Under the pieces are notes generated by a model. The model saw nothing but the letters and a program-made list of their open reading frames with translations, had not been told where the DNA came from and did not search any database. This document shows positions 25,101-40,100 of a DNA stretch of 64,000 nucleotides, one piece after another (the first letter of the stretch is position 1; each line of letters starts with the position of its first letter). This DNA is from Manis javanica. Taxonomy: Eukaryota > Chordata > Mammalia > Pholidota > Manidae. A program made the position numbers and the translations under genes. Location of the stretch: NCBI RefSeq assembly GCF_040802235.1, contig NC_133165.1, positions 14,107,623 through 14,171,622 on the forward strand, in the 5' to 3' direction.

Positions 25101-28100
25101 GTCCTACCATTGCTTAGAGAAAGGGTCATGGGCTGCAACTTATGTACAGGACTTCCTGCAGGTACACGTTTCTCTTCTCTACGTCTCTCACCTTATTGGA
25201 TATAGGGTGTTAGTGACATATGACAGGGCTGCTGCCAGCTGAAATAGTGTTTCTGTGAGAATTAGAAAAAGATTTCCCCACCCGCCTTCGGTGGATGCAG
25301 TCCTGGGCCAGCGCACTTGTCTTAAATGGAACAGAGGCTAGAATTTTAGCTCTATTTGTGTCTCAGCTAGATGCCTTTGTGCAGAGCAAAAATCACATAA
25401 TCCTGTGTGGTGCCGTGCTGAAGAAGTGGTGTGGAATAAAAAGTCTATCCAAACAGGTATGAAAGACATCAAATGAATCAACTAGACCTTCTTTCTCTTT
25501 AGGTGGATGTTGGGGGAGGGGAAGGGAACTCAAAGTGATGTACGATGTTTGTTGGAAGTGGGAAGCCTGGTCATGAATAAACAGCCTAACAAGAAGTAAA
25601 TACCTGGAGAGAAACACTATCTAGGACAAAAAGTGAAATAGTGGTAGTCCAGGAGCTGAATCACTGTAATGGTGAAAGATGAAAAAACATAATGCTCACA
25701 AAGTAACAGTAGTAATTCAGTCACTATGGCTGCTTTAAATCCTGCTCCCATTAACAAAATACACCTTGATGAGACAAAGCTGTACATCTCTTGGTTCTTG
25801 TGAAGCTGAGAGATCCCCGTCTTTCTTGTAAGTGTATGTGTTCCTGGAATAACCTCCCACCAGTTATTGAAAAAATCTGAGTAAATCTTTATTTCTTGCA
25901 ATCAAATAGCCACACACCTTCCTTCTTAAGATCTTAATAAAAGCAAACTGTTAGTTCTGATAATGCATCCCTACAGGGATGAACTACTGCAGGTGTATGG
26001 GGGTAAAACAGGGGAATACAGTTCTTTAATCATGTGATTTGATATAGAGATGGGGCTTGGGTATTTAGAATTTGTATGGATCGAATGTCTATTAAAAGTA
26101 GGGAGTGGAGTTTAGTACAGAGTTCTCTGTTGTTACTGAGGCAAGATCAAGAAATTACGGGACATTCATGAGATACGCTAATTCAGTAGTTTTTGGAGGA
26201 TTCAAAGTCATATTCCAAAGTGATGAGGGCTTAACTGAGATAAAATTAGGAGCTATGATAGGTAGGGATGGAGGGGTTATCATTAAGAATCAGGATACTG
26301 CTGAGAATCAAAAAAACATGACAGACAGGTAGCATAATTTCTGGCTCACAAGCAGAAGAAATAGCACAAAAACCTGAACAAAGGGGAAAACTAGAAACTT
26401 AGAGCCTGATGATGAGGCTGCGTCAGAAGACGGTGATATCAGGGTACCAGGCGCAAAGGCAAGAATTTGAATAGTGCTCTGGACAAATTCTACCAGACGG
26501 TTTGCCTCCTGCCATGGTTGGACTTCCGGGGCCCCCTACCATGTCTGGATTCTCACTTGGAAAAAGCTGATACACTTTCTGACTTCTAAACAGGACTTTA
26601 AGGTTCCCTGAAACTCTGAAATTTAGTGCCTTCCGGACCGCAGGAAAGGAACTGTACGTGTGCCTAGAGGCAGGGCCAAAACTCTCCCAAGGAAGCAGGG
26701 TTTGGGCTGCTCAAGCACTTGAACAAAGTACTCAGGTACAGTATGGAAATTTGTCACCGACAGCAGCAAAGCATTTTGATGGATACGAAATAGATGGAAA
26801 ATGACATTTTTGTAAGGAAATGAACTCTGGAGCTTGCAGGTCCCTGGTATGGGAGAAAATTGGTCTCTAGAGGGGGGAATAATTTACTGCCTAATTCCCG
26901 GAACAGTGATTTCCAGATCACTTTCCTATGATTTTCTTTTCTCCCAACATCCACTGAAATTTCACTATAACCTTCAAAATAATTTTGTTCTGAGCCTATT
27001 CTTTTTTCTTTTTCCTTTTAAAATTCCAGTTTCCTAACTAAAACTGGAGCATCCATGAACAGGAAGAACTTGGCACAGGAAATCATCAAACAGAAGTTTC
27101 ACATCCATGGTGTTTTTGATGACTGGCAATCTAAGTAGTAAAGAGGGGGTCTGCTTTTTAAAGAGGCTATTATTCAAATGGATCTGGATAGCTATTTTCC
27201 TACAGGAAAAAATCAAGTTCAGTAAGTTATGAATTATAATGCAAAGAACCCTTCTGCAAAGAAGCAGTGGAAAAGATGGTTTGAATATAAACTATATTGC
27301 TGCTTCTGTTTTCCTAACATGTGAAATTATAATTACAAAATGTGGACAATGATTAATACTTTATGTGAGGCAAAAGGGAATTTGGTTGTTGGGTGAGGAA
27401 TCTGTCCAAATGTGGTTTTTGACAGCCAGTAACCAGTAGAGCTGGCAGATGTCAGGGTCACAGTATAGGGGTCAAGGTCACAGTATCTCTGAGAAGACCT
27501 AGTAAAAGCCTCTAAAAAGACCTGAATCAACTGCTGTCCTTGACCACACAGGAAGCTCATATTCTCTAAATTGCCCCCACCCTTCTCAGTATTAAAATGT
27601 TAAGACATTTTAGGATAGGCTTTGATTTCCAAGAATGGAGGCTGCACTTTTAATTCTTCAAAACACTTTTGTTGTCTTTACTTCATGTGAAATTCACTTC
27701 AAGTTCGATGCTGCATCCGTGGATGTTTTGTTGCCCTTGTCTAACTTGGATTAATACTTAGTCTATAGGCACAGACCTGATCATCTGCATTTGCCCTCTT
27801 ACAGCACTAAATTAGGTTTTCTACCTTTATCTTGCATCTACCTACCACTTCAGCATTTTATTAAAAAAAAATAAGGGAGAAATGTGGGATTCATACATAA
27901 ATCAAGTATAAAAGTCAAATGAATAATCTGACTTGATTTTCATAGTTCATGATGCGTGATCAAAACTGAAAGTTTCTGTGATACGACTGCCCTTGCACTG
28001 TTCACCATGTCAGAACTTATTCACTATGTAAGAACTTGTTCACCATGTAAGAACTTGTTTGTTATGCTTCAGAAGATTGGAGACTGTTGAGAATTAGGCT

Positions 28101-31100
28101 TGGGGTTGATTAATGATTGTGCATTGAGTCCCCTATGCAGAATTTTATTGTTGTTAACAACCATTTAATCAATAAATATGAGAGATGCCCTCTCAAAAAA
28201 AAAAATCAAGTTCAGTAAATTTCTCACTGATACATTGTTATTTATTGTAGCTTATATTGAAATCTCACCAGTTGTCCTAATAATGTCCTTTATAGCTTTT
28301 TTTTTATTTTTCAAGCACCCACTCCAGGAGGGGGCATCGCATTTAGTTGTCATGTCTTTAGTCACATTTAATCTGGAACAGTTCCATCCGTCTTTTATGA
28401 CATCGACTTTTTTAAAATTGAAGAACTGACATACAATATTGTATTAGCTTCAGGTGTACAGCGTAGTGATTTTATATTTATATACATTTACAAAATGGTC
28501 ACCACGACAAGTCTAGTTACCATCTGTCACCATATATATTTGTTACAATATTATTGACTATATTCCCTATGCTGTACATTACATAGTTTCATTTATTTTA
28601 CAACTGGAAGATTGTACTTTAATCCTCTTCACCTATTTCATCCATCCCCTCACTCTCCACCCATTCTGGCAACCATCTGTTTGTTCTCTGTATCTATGTA
28701 TCTGTATCTGTTTCTGTTTAGCTTGTTTGTCTTTGATTCCACAAATAAGTGAAATCACACAGTATTTGTTTTCTTCTGTCTGACTTACTTCACTTAGCAA
28801 AATGCCCTATAGGTCCATCCATTTTATCACAAGTGGAAAGATTTCATTCTTCTTTATGGCTGAGTAATATTCCATTATATATATAATAATCACATATATA
28901 TATATATAAAATATATATCATATCTTTTTATCCATTCATCTACCAATGGCATTTAAGTTTTCTCCATTGTCTTGGCTACTGTAATACTGAGATCAGCATA
29001 GGAGCGCATGTGTATTTTTGAATTAGTGTTTGTTCTTTCTTTCGTTTCTCTTTTTTTGGATAAATGCCTAGAAGTAAATTGCTGGATCATATGGTAGTTC
29101 TACTTTTAAGTTTTTGAGGAACCTCCATATTGTTTTCCATAGTTGGCTGCACCAATTCACATTCCAACCAAGAGTGCACAGACGTTTCTTTTCCACATCC
29201 TTGCCAATACTTGTTATTTCTTGTCTTTTTGATAACAGCCATTCTCACAGGTGTAAGGTGGTAACTCACTGTAGCTTTGATTTGCATTTCCTTGATGTCC
29301 AGTGATGTTGAGCATCTTTTTATGTGCCAGTTGGCCATCTGTATGTCTTCTTTGTAAAAATGTCTATTCAGGTCCTCCACCCATTTTTTAAGTGGATTTT
29401 TTTTGCTCTTGAGTTGTTATTAGTTCCTTTTATATTTTGAATGTTAACCCCTTATCAGATACATCATTCGTGAATATCTTTTTTCATTCAGTAGGTTGCC
29501 ATTTCATTTTGTTGAAGGTGTGCTTTCTGTGCTACACTGACCTATTTTGAAAAAGCCAGCTGTCTGTTTTGTCACGGGCAGATTCAAGCCATGCACTTTT
29601 GGCACAAGTATCACATAAGCGATGTCTTGTCCCTGCCAAAGCATTGTATTATGGAGCAGATGATGTCCGTTTATTCCACTGCTGGCAATGCTAACTTTGA
29701 TGACTTGGTATGGGGCACTGACCAAGTTTATCAAGTTCTTGAAATTAATAAATGATCTGTGGGGTGCACTGTGAGACTGTGATTATCCTGTTCCAAATCT
29801 TTGACTCAGTGGTTTTAATCCATTGCTGATTCCCCTGTGAATCAATTATTACTATGGTGGTTGCAAAGAGCAACAGGAACTTATTCACAGGAATGCACAT
29901 GTCTTTCTCATCATAAAAGGTGACAGATTTTCTATATATTTAGTCCATTTCAGGAATTTCCTGATCCTTTAGGGTCAGAGGTACTCATTTAATCTAGAAC
30001 ATTTGTAGATACCTTACCACCTGGAAGAGTTTACGAGCTCCCTACATTTGCTGTCTACCTTCCTATGGAACAATTCCTGCCCTCACCCCTATATTTAAAC
30101 CATTTGGTGATTATGTTTAGTCTTGATTAATCACTGATTTAATATCTAAAGATCAGTTTACTTGGTCCCCTCATATATGTGCCAACCCTTTAGCCTCATC
30201 CTTCACTGCTGCCTCCTCTATTTATTTTATTTATATTTTAGTAATCATGTTTCTCACATCTCTGTGGTTGTGCACAAGCCCCTCCTTCCCCACCACACAC
30301 CTGAAATGAATTCATTGCTCCCTACCTTCCCACCTTATTTGCTCAGTGAACTCCCATGCATCCTTCTAGTCCAAGCTAAGTTACTACGTGTCCTTCGTGA
30401 AGTCCTCACACGGAGAATGAGTCACTCCTTTCCCTGTGCCTCCATAACACTTTATATATATGAGCCTATTGTTGGACAGTCATACTATAATTACTGGCTT
30501 TCTTTTTTCATGGGTTATGTCTTAACTATCTTTGCAACTCCAGAATTCACACTGTTGTTGACACACATGGGAGATTTTCCAAAATAAATGTTTACTGGTG
30601 AATAACTAAGTGAGTTTGTTCTCAAGAGTTTTGTTTTTGCTGGGCCATTTTAGGAAAAATCTAAGGACATTTTTCTGAATTATTCCCTATTTATTATTCT
30701 TTATTTCTGAATTATTCTTTATTAAATAAATAATCATTATGATTTATTTACTTTCATTACAGAATAAGCTTAGCAGTTTTCAGCTTTTGCCCATTCAAAG
30801 CACTCCCCCCCAACCAAATCACTAGTTTTATTGTCTTTATTTTACTTCTCAATATCTGAATCATTTCTTTGATTTCTTCTTCAATGTGAGTATTCTAAGT
30901 GTATGACTCCTAATTAGGCTCTAGAATATAAGCTCCTTTTATTTCCCTCTTCTTATGCATAAATACTCTAGCTCATTTTTTCTCTAGCAAATAATAAGGA
31001 TTTTGATGCTTTAATGTCCTATGAATGCATGTGTGTGCACGTTTGTGCATTCATGTGCATGGGGGAAGACACAGGAAAGTAATATGAACTCACAAAAGAA

Positions 31101-34100
31101 GGTAAAATGCTGTGGGTCATGAAACCTTAAAGACAATTTTGGAGGTTTTCTGAAATTTGCCGAGATACCAAAGTTTAGGGCAGAATATAAAGTTTGAGAA
31201 TACCTAATATTTTTTAGGTCTAGGTAAAGCTAGTCACTAGAATTTTGTTATTTTAGACACTTTAAAGTTCTATTAAGTGTTTTTCAAAGAAGTGAGCTTT
31301 GCAAGAATTTCATTGTAACATTTCATTCTAAGAAATCCATCTATTATAAACAGTATACTTGCTGATACCACAGAGCTGAAGCTCTGCCACAATTTACCAT
31401 TTTCAGTGGTATAGAGTCACCTTAACTTTACTGTGGAGTCTAAACAGTCTTAAACAGACCTATATTCTATGCAGGGCTGAAACAATATTACCCTTAAATG
31501 GTTAGAGCTATACTAAGTAATGATACATGAAGGGATAGTTTTGAATAAAACGTCTTCAAAATGTATGAACAGAATCATGGCTTCCCTCCTGCCCCTCTCC
31601 ATGCTTCTTGGTGTTAGCAGGTAAAATGACATAAAAAAATAATACAGAGTTTATAATGGGAATGTTAGATGACTGCAAATGGAATCACTGAGATGGCAAA
31701 TACTCAAAAACAGTGGATCTTGGGTGATTTTGCCCCCAGGGCATTTTTGGCAACATTTGGAGACTTAAAAAAAAATTTTTTTTTTTATTGTTACCACTAG
31801 GATGCTACTGCTGACATCTAGTGGGTAGAGGCCAGGGATGGCGCTAAACAGTGTGCAATGCACAGGGAGGCCCCCACAGCAAGAATCATACAGTGTCCAC
31901 ACTGCTGAGTTTGAGAGGTCCTGCTCTGAGAATGTCCTGTGCTGTCTTCCACAGCTGACCACAGGACTTGTGGATTAATCTGTTGAACTGTGAATGAGCC
32001 CCTTATATATTTTATTTAGTTCATGAGCTCTGGTCTCCTCTGGAATGAGGATTTGTGTGGCAGTGTTCTCTATTCACTTTCACATGTACGACATGATTTC
32101 TTGTGACTAAGAACGTGCTCAGAGCACGTTAGATGTTCTGCACTTCACTTGCTTACATAGTTTTGAATATGAAGAGCTGTGCTTTAAATTTCAGAAACGC
32201 ATCAGTGCATTCACCACACCTTTCATTATATATAAACATTTGTTAATAAATGATTTCAAATTCAGTCCAAAGATCTCTAAACTATTTTGGTAAATTTAAT
32301 ATTTTAAACTTAAATGATTTTGATACTTTGCAATGGTTAGAATCTCATGTGAAAATGTTATTTTTAAAATAAAAGCTACACACAAATCTTTTTTGGCAGT
32401 GCTTGTGCTCAAACTTTCATTGTAGCGTTGGTAATTCCTGGGTTGTAGGAGAAAAATAGTAGGATTTCGTATTGGATTAGAAACTTAACTTTTTAAACAA
32501 CTTAACTTGGTAATAACTTACCTTATTTCCAAGCACTCTGGCCAGACAGACACAACTCTATTAATTCCCCTTGCTAATATTAAAACAAAAAATCCCCCCA
32601 AACATGTCGTCATATATTTGTTTCCTATCACCAGCACATCCTCTCAGACACCTTAACTATGCTGTTCTGTGTTCTCTTGCCCCAGTGTCCTCCAGCTTAG
32701 GCTTTTGTTCCTTTTCTTTTTCTACCCCATTTTATTCAACATATCTGTTTTCAATGAACTTAAATAGCAGATTCTATGAGAAAATCAGTGAAGTACTATT
32801 ATTGCCTTTCATAACTTAAAGTTAATAAAAAGAATAATTTAAGACTGATTTTACATGGTGATCATTTCCTACATTAGTCTTTTTTTCTTTTGTTTTTAAT
32901 TCCACTTCTCATCATACAGGAAGTTAACAGTTCAGATTATGATAATAGTTCAATTCATATTCAAGTTCTAGTTCTACCACCTGCTGGCTTTTCAGCCCTG
33001 GGAAAATGACTTGCCTTTTTCTAGTCTCTCTAGATCATTACATTAGTAATAATGATATTGATCTACAGTAAGTGTTTTTGTTAAGAGTACCTGAGACAAC
33101 GTGATGTCCTTACTGTGATCACATAGCACGTGCTGCTCAATTATCTATTATTAATATGCTTATCAGTATATTAAGCATATTAAGAGACACTATGGTTGTT
33201 ATTAAAGATAAACCTGGGAAAAGAAAGCCATCACGAAGGTCAACTAACACTTTTCCTAGATTTTTATTCTTTGGTTTTTGTCAAGGAAATCGATTTTTAG
33301 TTTAAATAAAAACGTACTCTTTATTTGTGAAAATAATGTGTAGGTGAAATTGAGATAGGCAATAAAGATATGCACTAATTAAGACTTACTGGAAGACCGG
33401 TGTGACATATTAAAAACATTTAAAAAACAAAACAGAAATAAAGAAAGTAGGACAACAGTGTATATTCTCATTCATTTTATAAGACAAGAAGATCTTTGTT
33501 TTGGTGACTAAATAAACACAAGAGTTATATTAACTGGGTTACTACTAGCAGTACATAAAAAAAGACTGTAATAATAAAAATGAGTACTATTTGGTTAGCA
33601 TTTACTATATACAAACGTTGCTTTTGCTTTACATATACTACCTCATTTAATCTTTCTTAAATCATATTAGTTAGGAATGCCTTTTTAATAGCTATTTTAC
33701 AGGAGAGGAAATGTTAGCAGAAGTCTAACTGCTTTAAGTAATAAAGTAACTGGGGAGTAAATGGATAATTGGTACAATAAATAACACCCTTTAGCTTTGA
33801 TACAACTTAATCATGTCCATGTCATTTTCTTCCATGAAACCCATTTCATTTCTTTAACCATCTATTTATTCTTTATTTCAATTTATAATCAAATCAAAAT
33901 ACTACAGTGGTCTAAGTTCAACTTAATACTTTAGTATATAACTCATTTGAATCACACTGAGTTTATTATTTTTTTCTCTGTGTTCGAATATTTATTACTA
34001 CTAGTCAACAAGCTTACCTTTTGTCTTCAACAATATGTTTTCAATTTATTAGCTTCGGGCTTCTATGATGCTACTAATTTTCAAGATTCTCCCCTTAAAA

Positions 34101-37100
34101 GATTTTTTTGAATTAAGATTTTAAATTTTAATTGGTTACATAATCTTTAAATAAATGTAGTTGAATATTAAAACCATTGTCTACTGCTTTACTTATAATT
34201 CTCATTTGTTTTGTTATCTTGTTTTTTAATTCTATTTTGATATGAGAATTGGCACATTTTTACCTGAATAAACCTAATGGAGGAACCCCTCTGGTGGTGT
34301 GTGACAGCAGATTAGCCACACTGACAGCAAAACAGAACTGGAACAAACATAATGGAGGATTGTTTTCAATGTAAGTTAGATGTTTTTTTACAAATAGGAG
34401 AAAAGTAGAAGACAAATAATTTTGTGTTAGCTCAAAATTAATTACCTCATAGAAGTTCACCTGTTTTTATGTGAAAACTAGGGGTCTTCGCATACTGACC
34501 TTGGACTCATCTAGTCCAAGCTTCTTTAGAGATTTTCTGACATAATCCAGAAAGGAAGAGGATTTGGAATAAACTTTACCAACATGGCGATCACTGCAAG
34601 ACAAAATTGAATCACTTTTCAGTTTTTCCATTTAATTATAGATGACTTCAAATTCAGTCATGAAGTATTTTAAAATAACTTCTGTGTATCTGGCACAAGC
34701 CCCAGATGTGATAAAACTGTAGTAATATTTATGTGAACATTTTTAAGTTACATATTATACAGTATTCAGGATCTGCTTCTGAGAAGTCCTTCAATATATA
34801 GTAATGGAAGACAATATTATGAAGATAATACCATGAGAAAGATGACATAAACTTATAGTATTAAAATGATTCATTTTAAAGGGAACTATACATCTTTCAA
34901 TAGTTTCCTTTGTGTTACAGAACACATTTTAATTTTACTGGCTCAATATTACAGTGCACGTTTCCTTATAACATCTGCTAATAGTGGCAATAATTCAACA
35001 GCTATGAAGAGAATTACCCAATGCCAGCCATTGATCAAGCACCATATGCTGAGTTGGGTCTGACTGGAAATCACTTATTCATTATACTTTCATTACAGTT
35101 TAAACAGGTCATGAGACAGTTTTGAATTTAAATAATGCAATGCTAGGTTATCCCAAAATTTTGGCTGCAACTTAGGTATAATGTAAAAATAAAAAATTCA
35201 CCACACCCAAATTATTTAAAAACAATGAATTAATACCTCATCTACCTTTGGCAGTATAAATATTAATCTCTGTGATTAATTAAACATGAAGTTCTATCAA
35301 TTCTTCTTCTGAAGTATATCTCAAAATATATTCCTTCAGCTACATTTCTAGACAGCTTCCTCAGTTCCACTTATCTCCTCATGTCCCAACTATTACAGCT
35401 ACTTCCTATTTAAGAAGAAAGGCTGCACCCTACATTTCTGCCTACACTATCATGTTATTTTCTTAGAGGAACATTTTTATTTGCCTTGCCACTTTCTTGC
35501 TCAAAAAACTGGCAAAACCTCCCTCATTTCTTGGGATATATTTGAAATTCTATAGTTAGGCCATAAGGCCCCCTATTTTCTGGCTATTACCACATCTTCC
35601 CATTATATTCCAGAACAATTTCCTCCACTCCTTGTTTCACACTGTCCACATTTCTGTCTTGGTGCATCTGCTCATGGAGTCACTTCCTAACAGATTAGAT
35701 AGTTGTCTGCTCCTTTCTTCAGCTTAGTGAAACTGAAGCCACTCTTTAGGACCAAGTTCAAATTATGTGCTCTTTTTGGTAACATGATGAACAATAATCT
35801 TTCATAGTTTTTAATTTCTATAGCCCTTATCCTTCTTCCACTCATTTGTTATTTGAAATAATAGTCATTTGAGTAGGTATAGGTTCCAAGTGGCAGAAAT
35901 TGTATTTTTTACAAGTTTTTGCATAATTCTCAGATCCCATGCATATATAAGTATCTTATGTATAACAAATATCATATAATAGATATGTGCATCTTACCAT
36001 AGTATATTGAATTGATTAACTGTGCTCCAAGAAAAAGATAGTATTTAATATTAACTTTTTGCCCTTAGAAAGGTTTTTAACCTTGATTAAAAAAAAAACA
36101 AAGGAGCAAGCAATTCTTTCTTACGAACCAGTGATTTTCATTATTTACACTATTCATCACTGCCTAACAGAGTAGCTCAAAAGAGAAGGCATAAAACAGT
36201 AGACAACAGTGTGACTTCCAGCAACACTGATTTATAAAATACAGTGTTTATAAACCTTGTTTATAAAATACAGGCCATCCATAGTACCTATTTCATAGTC
36301 ACTGTGCAGATTAAATTAGAGCACACATAAAAGGTGCTCAGAACCATTCCATAACGTGAGCTGCTGTTGTCTTTATTATTGTTGTTTTTATCATTACTGG
36401 AATTATAGTCTGGATTCTTCTTTTATTACAACACTAAAAGAACCACAGTAAGACGCTCACAAGTAAGTGCTAACCACGTAAACTGAAGAGAGTATGATGT
36501 AAGTGTAGGTGGTAAGGATTTATTTCCTAGATTTTGTATATTAGATTGCTTGAAAATAAGAGAAACATTTTAAATTTTAATTTGTCCTTGTGTTACTTTA
36601 CCTTTTCAGGACATGCTACCTTTTACTACTGCAAAATTTCACAGCCTGATTATAAAATTACTTTTTGTGTGCTAAGCAATTATTTGCTGCATAAGACTTT
36701 ATCTTCAAATCCTGTCAATGTGTGTTATTTCAGACCTGTTTTTAGTAATAAGAGGTAAAGGAGAAGAAGACCATCCAAACAGAACTAGAAAGGTGATTAC
36801 TTGATCACGTTATTTCTCTTTAAATTGCTCCAGACCTTCCCATGACTCTCAGGATTAAGATCTAAATGCTTAACATACTATATGATAAGCCTTGTACCAT
36901 CTGGTTCTCTTTCAACCCCTCCGCGTTGTTTTATGACATTCCCTGTTCAGCCACAATGGCATTCTTTCAGTTTCTTGAACATATCCTGGTTTTGCCTATA
37001 AACACTATCCTTATAACATTCCACTCTCCATCCTTTGGCCTAAAGTACGCCAAACTCTTCCTTCAGATCCTATCCCAAATGTTGCTTCCTTAGAGAAGCC

Positions 37101-40100
37101 TTTTCCTGCCATCCCGATGAAACCAGGCTCCTAACACAGAGAACTTTTTCTTCACATACTTTTCCACATCTCCCTTCACAAGCAGCGCTTCTCCTGCTTT
37201 AACTTGACAAAGGAAAGGCGTACTTTTTACCCATGTTGCTATGTTGCATTGCTATGAGGTGTAAGAACCTCTGAAGCATCAGTGACAAAATAATCATTTT
37301 ATTAAAGGCTTTATAAATGCCAACCATATCCATCTCAACAGGAGATGCATTTCAGTAAACTTTCACTCATCATGTTCAATAATTTAAAATAAAGATTTGC
37401 AATTTATGTTATCTACATGTATGAATATTTATGTAACAATATCTTAATCCAGAAGTTCTTTTTTAATACTAAGAGCCTTATGGGTATAGGAAATTTTGTC
37501 ATCCAGTGGACATGACATAAAAGAGTAAAAGGAGAGCAAAAACCAGTCAACAAAGGGAAAGGATTTGCACTTTGTTCCCATTATGGATTTCAAACATGCC
37601 TGGGCTTATTATCTCTAAAAAAAGTTAACATTTTAGAAACTATGCATATTTTGAAGAATACTCCATAGTATTTTATCGTCAATTGTCAATAATATATACA
37701 TTAAAGAAAATCAAAAGAACTTTGCTATTGTCATTTCATTTGAAGTTGATAATTATATAAATCACAAATGAGATCCAAGTAGAAATTAAAATAATTATTT
37801 TCAAGATTTTTCTGTGTTTTTTAGAGTGTGTCCAATTAAACAGTGCTACAAATATTTATTAAATGTATATACAGTTTAGAGAAGAAATATTGTATGAACA
37901 AATAAACATTGATTTCAACATTAAATAGATATCTTAATCATAATAGCAATTACTATGTTCCAAGCACTGATTTAAGCACTTTATAGATATTATTTTTCAC
38001 AACATTCCTTTGAGATAGGTACTATCATTAACCCCTATTTACAGATGGGAAAACCGAGGCAATAAGATGTTATGTACCCAAGATCACAGTGTTATTATCT
38101 GATGAGGACTGAGATTTAAAACCAGATAGCACAGCTCCTGTGCTTATGCTCTTAACCATTTCTCTGCTGTTTCTCTATTGGGAGTCTTTAAAAATACATG
38201 TGCACTAGGAATCTTAAGAAGGGTTGACATTACATGAAGCATTTACTTGATTAAGAAGTGCTTTTTGTCCAAGTATTTTTACAGCATCACTGCTCTTAAG
38301 GACAGCAATCTGGAGAACACTGCTATAGAATAGTCAAAATCTGATTTTCTTTCAAAAGCATTTCTCAATACTCCTGGGCTAGATTATTTGGTTCTATCAC
38401 TCATTATGAATGAAATACAACAAACAAAAAATCATTTGAGCTTTGATCAATGAAACAAGTAAAATATATAGTACATTAAATAGTAACAAAAGCAGAGAGG
38501 CTGATGATAGAGGAGAGAAAGTAGATATGAAATGTTAGAGAAGTGATGGTGGATGGTGATACAGAGATGATGAATTTGAGTAAAGATCTGAAGAAAGAGA
38601 GTAAGCTAGCCATGTGGATATCTGGCAAGGAGCATTCCAGGCAGAGGCTACAGCATATGCAAAGGCCCTAAGGTAGAAGTGTTTCTGGTATTTTCAAGGA
38701 ATAGCAAGGAATTCGGTGCAGACATAAATAAAGGGAAAATGGCAGAAATGAAATTTAGAGAGATAATAAGGAGCCACATCACATAAGCCTTTGCAGGTCA
38801 TAGTAAAAATACCAGCCTTACTATCAAGTGAATGAGAAACCATGGGAAGATTCTAAGATCTCATGGATATTAACAGGATCACTCTGGCTATTTTGTAGAG
38901 AATAGAATATACGGGATTACTGTAGAAGCAGAAAGACCAATTAGGAAGTTTATTACAATAATCTGGATGGAGATGATGGTGGTTTAGAGCATGGTGGTGG
39001 CCCTGATGATGGTGAGAAGTGGTAGAATTTTAGGTATATTTTGATGGGAGACTACAAAATTGCTGAAGGACTGCATCTAGGCAGTGTGGAGAAAGAGAGG
39101 AGTCAAGGGTGCCTTCAAAATTTCTGACCAGAGCAACTGGAATAAGATTATCATTAACTGGACTATACAGTTTGGGATTCCTCAGCACAGAGATGGTATT
39201 TAAAGCCAGGAGATGGAAGAGATCACCTAAGTAATGGGTGTAATAGACAAAGTACTAAAATAGATAGAGGTTTGAAAGGATAAGAGCGATCAGCAAAACC
39301 CAAAGCAGAGAAAGGGGAAAAGCTGAGTATCTTGTAAGGGACTTTCACTGGAATATGAGAAAAAAACGTTTCAGTTGAGAGTGGGAAACTGTGTGAAACA
39401 CTGATGGCAGGACAATGATGATGACTGAGAACTGACTGTGGGATTTGGCAACATGTGTTAATTAGTGCCCCTGAAAGACTGGTTGATGGAGTGACAGAAG
39501 TAAAATTTGACTGATATGCAATATAAAACAGGACAGAAATTGGCAGCATGTTTAAGGAATTTTCTGGTAAAGGAAAGAATAAAGGACAGTTGGAAGGGAA
39601 AATGGGGTTCAAAGAGAATGTTCAGAATCCATGCCCTTAACCACTATAATACATTGTTTCATTTAGTAAGACTGAAAACTGGCTATTAAGGAACTCACTA
39701 GGTGGAAGAGGAGTAGACACAACTGATTATACAATTAGGATTGATGAGAGCTGTGAATTCCATATTAAGTCCTATGGGAGAAAAGAAGAGGGCGTGGAGA
39801 AAAAAAAGGCATCCTAGAGATGCCTTCTAAATTGGGATTTAAAGAATGCTGAGGATTCACTTGCCAGACACTGGAAGAAACAGCGCCAGAAACGGGGAGA
39901 ATATTCCAGGCAGATGGAGGAGCTCTAAGCAAGCGTACAAGGTGTAAAATTAATTGCATGGGAAATGGTGAACCATCCAGTGTCCAGTGCACCAGGACAG
40001 AGCGCCCGGGCAGCTGCCTGGATACTGAGGAGGGAGAATGGGGTGACGGACTAGGCTGGACAGTGTATGACCGACAGGTTAGAACTGGCCTTGAATGCTA

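Larger units (their letters stand above)
18409..34499 (-). other. METTL25: METTL25 intron, 16.1 kb
   Basis: The intron between exons 34500-34593 and 18334-18408 holds the local 160-bp duplication, an ancient L1 3' UTR, an L1 with inverted 5' end, the ERV/LTR transcript retrocopy, an L1 fragment nested in an older repeat, L2 pieces and a MER20-like hAT copy. These are listed individually. Confidence 0.8.

Noticed and set aside
30162-30587. 141-codon plus-strand frame
   Set aside because: Falls in an L2 remnant; its reading does not match L2 protein in frame.
32111-32131. p53 response element at the palindrome
   Set aside because: Both half-sites break the core CWWG pattern, so the motif match is poor.
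39223-39612. 129-codon minus-strand frame
   Set aside because: Lies in an ancient interspersed repeat; no recognisable protein domain.
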